Positions 60,708 through 64,000 of a DNA stretch of 64,000 nt are shown here, one piece after another. Source of the stretch: Halobacillus litoralis. GTDB lineage: Bacteria > Bacillota > Bacilli > Bacillales > Halobacillaceae. The stretch covers positions 191,001 through 255,000 of the forward strand of contig NZ_CP129016.1 in NCBI RefSeq assembly GCF_020524085.2, in the 5' to 3' direction. The position numbers and the translations under genes were made by a program. Each line of letters opens with the position of its first letter. Within the stretch, counting starts at the first letter, position 1. A model generated the notes under the pieces. The model saw only the letters and a program-made list of their open reading frames with translations, had not been told where the DNA came from and searched no databases.

Positions 60708-60745
60708 GAAAAAAGCAAGGAAACCTGGGAACGGTCTCCTTGCTT
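60708..60745 (-). terminator. Terminator of the DUF1232 gene
   Basis: AAGCAAGGA / TCCTTGCTT stem with a 15-base loop and TTTTTT on the minus strand, overlapping the stop codon. Confidence 0.75.
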
Positions 60746-61181
60746 AGTCTTCTTTCTGTACAGGATCTTCTAAATCTTCAACATCCACTTGGCCGTTAAA
60801 GATCTTTAAGAGCCTTGCTTTCGCCTGTTCTTTCACCTGTTCATCAATATGAGAGAGCACTTGATAGACAGCATAAATGATAACAGCACTATCATCTGTA
60901 AAACCAACCACTGGAATGAAGTCTGGAATGACATCGACAGGTAAGATCAAATATCCTAATGCGCCGGCAATCGTCAACTTCGCTTTCTTTGGTGTATCAG
61001 GGCTTTTGAAAGCATAATACAGAAGCAGGCTATAGTAGACGATTTTAGTACCGATTCGACTGCTGTACGTACGAAGCTTTTCTCCATATTCCTTTTCAGA
61101 GAAATAGGCCCGCCCACGCTCCACTGCTTTACGAGGGTCCAGGTTCTTCAAACGATCCTGATAGGTCTTTTGTTTATTCAT
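60744..61181 (-). CDS. DUF1232 (YkvA-like) small membrane protein
   Basis: A 145-residue protein with one DUF1232 module: an amphipathic N-terminal half, a hydrophobic segment (about 65-85) and the diagnostic LGYLILPVDVIPDFIPVVG (about 85-103), ending in an acidic tail. Family function unknown; members are common as single-copy membrane proteins in Bacilli. ATG at 61179-61181 behind AAGGAAGG. Monocistronic. Confidence 0.86.
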   Translation of the reverse strand: MNKQKTYQDRLKNLDPRKAVERGRAYFSEKEYGEKLRTYSSRIGTKIVYYSLLLYYAFKSPDTPKKAKLTIAGALGYLILPVDVIPDFIPVVGFTDDSAVIIYAVYQVLSHIDEQVKEQAKARLLKIFNGQVDVEDLEDPVQKED

Positions 61182-61438
61182 AGGCACCTTCCTTTTTTCA
61201 GTATTATCCTTTTTACGTAAATCCCTTCTTTTAAACTTCCTAAACTATCATTCGTTTTATTTCCCGGGAAATCGACTCTCCGCATGACATCTTTATGGAC
61301 CAATACATTGTAGAAGAAACACTAGTTTTGTCGAATGGGCGGTTAAAGCTTACAGTTTTTGGCCTATTCTGATACTTTAAGAGTAACAGTGTCAAAGTTT
61401 CCTATACTTATATTTCACTGACAAAGGAGAGGTTCGAA

Positions 61439-62698
61439 ATGGATTTAGATCAACTTGAATTGAATGCGACTGTAGATGAGACGGTTAAAACAAAACCCTA
61501 TTACACGGCTCTAGTCGGCTGGAGTGTGCAGGCCATTGAGGCTGCAGCTCGCATGAATCGTCCATTCGTCGTTGTCGGACCTGCAGAATTCGAAGGATAT
61601 GCAGAAAAGCACGAGATTCCGTTTGTAGGATGGGACTTTAACAAGCTCAATGAAAGCTCTGATCACTTGTATAAACAATTGAAGGACATGGGTGTCGAGC
61701 TTGCTGTTCCTTTATATGAAGAATGTGTGGAATGGGCGGGGGCTCTCAACGCTCGTTTCCGTGAAGATCCTCGTGTATTCAACCGTTCTTTATTGCTTCG
61801 TGACAAAGGAATGATGAAACGGAAAGCACAAATATCCGGTATTAAAGTCGGCGTATTTGAAGAAGCCCGTGACAAAGATGATGTCCAGCGTTTCTTGAAA
61901 CGCGTCAATGAAGCTTTGTTGAAGCTGGAAGGTGATCACCTTGATCCGATACATGTCAAACCATTGGACAAGGCTGGTTCTGTCGGTCACTTAGCGATTT
62001 ATAACAATGAGGATATTGAACGAATTCAAGATGTTGACTTCCCATTATTGATGGAAAGTCACCTTGACGGACAAGAATTCTCCTGTGAAGCGTTCATCCA
62101 TAAAGGTAAGGTGCGCTTCCTCAATATTACGGAGTATGTGAAGCTTGGCTATTCCAACTTTGTTCCGGCCTCCCCGAGCTTAGAGGAAAAAAGGCCACTG
62201 ATTGAACGCGCAGTCCAACAACTGGTCGATGCTTTTGAGATCGAGTACGGCGTCATCCATCCCGAATACTTCATTACCCAGGACGGAACGCTTCACTTTG
62301 GAGAAGTAGCAGCCCGCGTACCAGGGGGTCACATTTTCGAATTGATTGAGCGCGCTTATGGATTCAGCGCATACGAAGCTCAAATCCTTTGCAGTGATCC
62401 GAATACAACAGAAGAAGAAATCCGCGAATTCTTCCCAGACCCTTACGATTACCAAAGCTATGCCGGGTGCCTAATGGTACATCCGAATGTGGATTATGTT
62501 GAAGACTTGAAGATTCCTGAAGAGCTTGAGGATCACCCTTACTTTGAGAAGCATGATATGTTCACACCTCCTCAAGGAAAAGTTGCCGAACGCGTCGGAT
62601 TCGGAAACCATTATGGAACCATCTTTTTCTATGGCCGTGACAGTGAAGAAATGACCGATTTGCTGAAGACATACGAGCAATACAATTTCTACGTATAA
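61439..62698 (+). CDS. ATP-grasp domain ligase
   Basis: A 419-residue ATP-grasp protein with an N-terminal pre-ATP-grasp fold (ALVGWSVQAIEAAARMNRPFV, about 24-44), a central ATP-binding domain (DKGMMKRKAQISGIKV, about 122-137; HVKPLDKAGSVG, about 178) and the Mg-binding end GTLHFGEVAARVPGGHIFEL (about 283-302), closest in layout to carboxylate-amine ligases that make dipeptides or amino-acid amides. AAAGGAG lies before the ATG. It is followed after 29 bp by a gene of unknown family, with its own ribosome site, suggesting a two- or more-gene biosynthetic unit continuing to the right. Confidence 0.8.
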   Translation: MDLDQLELNATVDETVKTKPYYTALVGWSVQAIEAAARMNRPFVVVGPAEFEGYAEKHEIPFVGWDFNKLNESSDHLYKQLKDMGVELAVPLYEECVEWAGALNARFREDPRVFNRSLLLRDKGMMKRKAQISGIKVGVFEEARDKDDVQRFLKRVNEALLKLEGDHLDPIHVKPLDKAGSVGHLAIYNNEDIERIQDVDFPLLMESHLDGQEFSCEAFIHKGKVRFLNITEYVKLGYSNFVPASPSLEEKRPLIERAVQQLVDAFEIEYGVIHPEYFITQDGTLHFGEVAARVPGGHIFELIERAYGFSAYEAQILCSDPNTTEEEIREFFPDPYDYQSYAGCLMVHPNVDYVEDLKIPEELEDHPYFEKHDMFTPPQGKVAERVGFGNHYGTIFFYGRDSEEMTDLLKTYEQYNFYV

Positions 62699-62727
62699 GC
62701 GCAAGCAATAGAGAAAGGAGAGGTTTT

Positions 62728-64000
62728 ATGCCTCAAACGACGAGTGCCCTTGTCGAACGTTTCATCTATGCTTTAGATCAATTAGATAAAGCTCCATCCT
62801 TCGCCAAATCCAAGTACCAGACAGATGTCTACCAAGAAGCGAACCGCCTGATAGAAGCAGAGGAAGGCTTTGAAAATTTATTTCAACATGCGGGTCGATT
62901 GGAAGAAGCCGGGGTGTTTCAAGATGGTCCATGGGAATCAGCAGAGAAACTGCAGCCCCCTCTAGTTGCAGGTTCTTTGAAAGCGAAGGGGCTGCCTATG
63001 ATCATCGAAGTCCTCAGCGAACTTCGCATGCTTGCCTTGGCAAAAGGACAAGCGACAAACCCGAATGTTTCGCCTGAAATGGCGGAGGAATTTTTGAATG
63101 AAGTGATGGTCCTGAACCTTAACCTTCTCTTCCCGGATGCCAGTGAAAGTTCCAGAATCGAGAAGCATGAGAATGATGAAAAAGCAGGGAATTTGTTTCA
63201 ATTCCTATCCAATCACCTTTCATCAAACGCACTGATCCAAACCCTTATCAATGAAATCAAACGTCTTACTGCCCAACGGCCGATTATGGTGAAGCGAATT
63301 GTATCCATGATCAAGATGGCGAAGGAAATGCTCGACCACGATTCGGATGAGCAAGGGAAGAACGAACTGAAACAATTCATCGCAGCCATTGAGGGGCCTT
63401 CTAAACTGAGTGCTCAATTTAATGATGTCCATGCGTATCGGTCCCAGTTGAAAACCCTCACGCGTACGGACCTTATTTCTGAAAGTGTCTCACTCGCTCA
63501 GTCCATGCGGGAAACAGGACTTGTAGCTCCACATCACGCGACGTTGATTCGCTTTTTGAGCAAAAGAAACCCTGCGCTTCTCGCCTATGCACTGAACTTG
63601 AACAGCAAAGGCAGCGCAAACCTTGAAGAGCATCGTGAACTCGTCATCCAGTTGATTCGGGCTTCCATTTTCCCCTGGCACCCGTCAAGCCATTTATGGC
63701 CTTTCGATGTTACTTGAGCGTGGGGTATTGTCACACTCCCCTGTCGCACCAGGTCTAAGACGATTGGTCGAGCTTGATATCCGCCCGGATGTACGGAACG
63801 CTCTTTATTCAACGACGAATACGGGCGAAGGTGTCACAGCGAACAGCATTCTTGTCGCTGGCACCATCCAAGTGCTCGGTCAACCGCTCGGCGTCGGTCA
63901 AGGATTCAATCCGACCTGCCAGGCCGCCCGCGGCATCAGCTTATGGGCACAGCACGCGCCAGGATTTTTACTCGAAATCATCCCGCGTGCGGCACGTGAT
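62728..64000 (+). pseudogene. Unknown protein, frameshifted and cut by the window edge
   Basis: Begins at an ATG behind AAAGGAGAGG and reads 329 mostly helical residues (MPQTTSALVERFIYALDQLD ...). At a C4 run near 63672-63675 an extra base throws it out of frame; the next frame continues without a stop to the end of the window as GTRQAIYGLSMLLERGVLSH ... VAGTIQVLGQPLGVGQGFNP-TCQAARGISLWAQH ... IIPRAARD. The segment GFNPTCQAARG looks like a conserved cysteine site, possibly catalytic (inference). Family not recognised. The coupling with an ATP-grasp ligase suggests an enzyme or carrier in the same pathway. Confidence 0.65.

Overview
The window looks like the chromosome of an endospore-forming, probably moderately halophilic member of the Bacillaceae (Halobacillus/Pontibacillus-like; genus-level placement is inference). 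Reasons: strong AGGAGG-type ribosome binding sites, frequent TTG/GTG starts, a gerA-gerB-gerC germinant receptor operon, a Spo0E-like phosphatase, TnrA, FbpA, CypC (CYP152A), the nagZ-namZ muropeptide pair, acidic proteins and several Na+-coupled transporters. No tRNA, rRNA, prophage, IS transposase or CRISPR array was seen.

Layout. 0-6 kb: fabI, then a three-gene unit (PP-loop ATPase, GNAT, C45 acyltransferase-like), a composite repeat, a YutJ-like flavoprotein and an ATP-grasp enzyme. 6-16 kb: cstA, a 55-aa Spo0E-like gene, ridA, small DNA-binding and membrane proteins, a doubly frameshifted gene, an FG-GAP-like protein, an RsbR-type STAS protein, an oxidoreductase and an NhaC-type antiporter. 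16-24 kb: class III aminotransferase plus YjiH transporter, cypC, AI-2E-type permease, PAS-STAS protein, the tnrA transcription unit (TnrA box, 24-aa ORF, fbpA, tnrA) and yceI. 24-35 kb: MFS and DASS transporters, the namZ/nagZ wall-recycling pair behind a perfect cre site, an SsuABC-like ABC importer and a coiled-coil protein. 36-48 kb: a YtrA-type GntR/ABC operon, an AtoE-type transporter, a TPR-like protein, a CAP-domain secreted protein, a 21-bp minisatellite and the ger operon. 48-64 kb: old yellow enzyme, CorC-like protein, a guanine-riboswitch-controlled nucleoside transporter, a SurA_N lipoprotein, Nudix plus MerR-methyltransferase fusion, an inverted copy of the 3.4-kb repeat, an MHYT-PAS-GGDEF-EAL protein, a stand-alone Z1-type ATPase, DUF1232 protein, and an ATP-grasp enzyme followed by an unknown protein running off the right edge.

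Three themes stand out. First, regulation is unusually legible: a guanine riboswitch, a TnrA box about 50 bp upstream of the predicted start of tnrA transcription, a 19-bp-spacer MerR promoter, and cre sites before nagZ and yutJ. Second, there is a layered population of small repeats: a composite element present in inverted copies 52 kb apart plus an apparent minimal derivative, ACCAGG-containing palindromes at gene ends, and two minisatellites. Third, five genes (six sites, counting a possible sixth case in a 67-aa protein) are interrupted by what in every case reads as a single extra base, which suggests either sequencing error or recent decay; these entries should be read as one protein each.

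The most open-ended candidates for undescribed biology are the stand-alone Z1 ATPase, the ATP-grasp/unknown pair at the right edge, the MerR-methyltransferase-Nudix cassette, the 24-aa ORF coupled to fbpA-tnrA, and the dispersed composite repeat.
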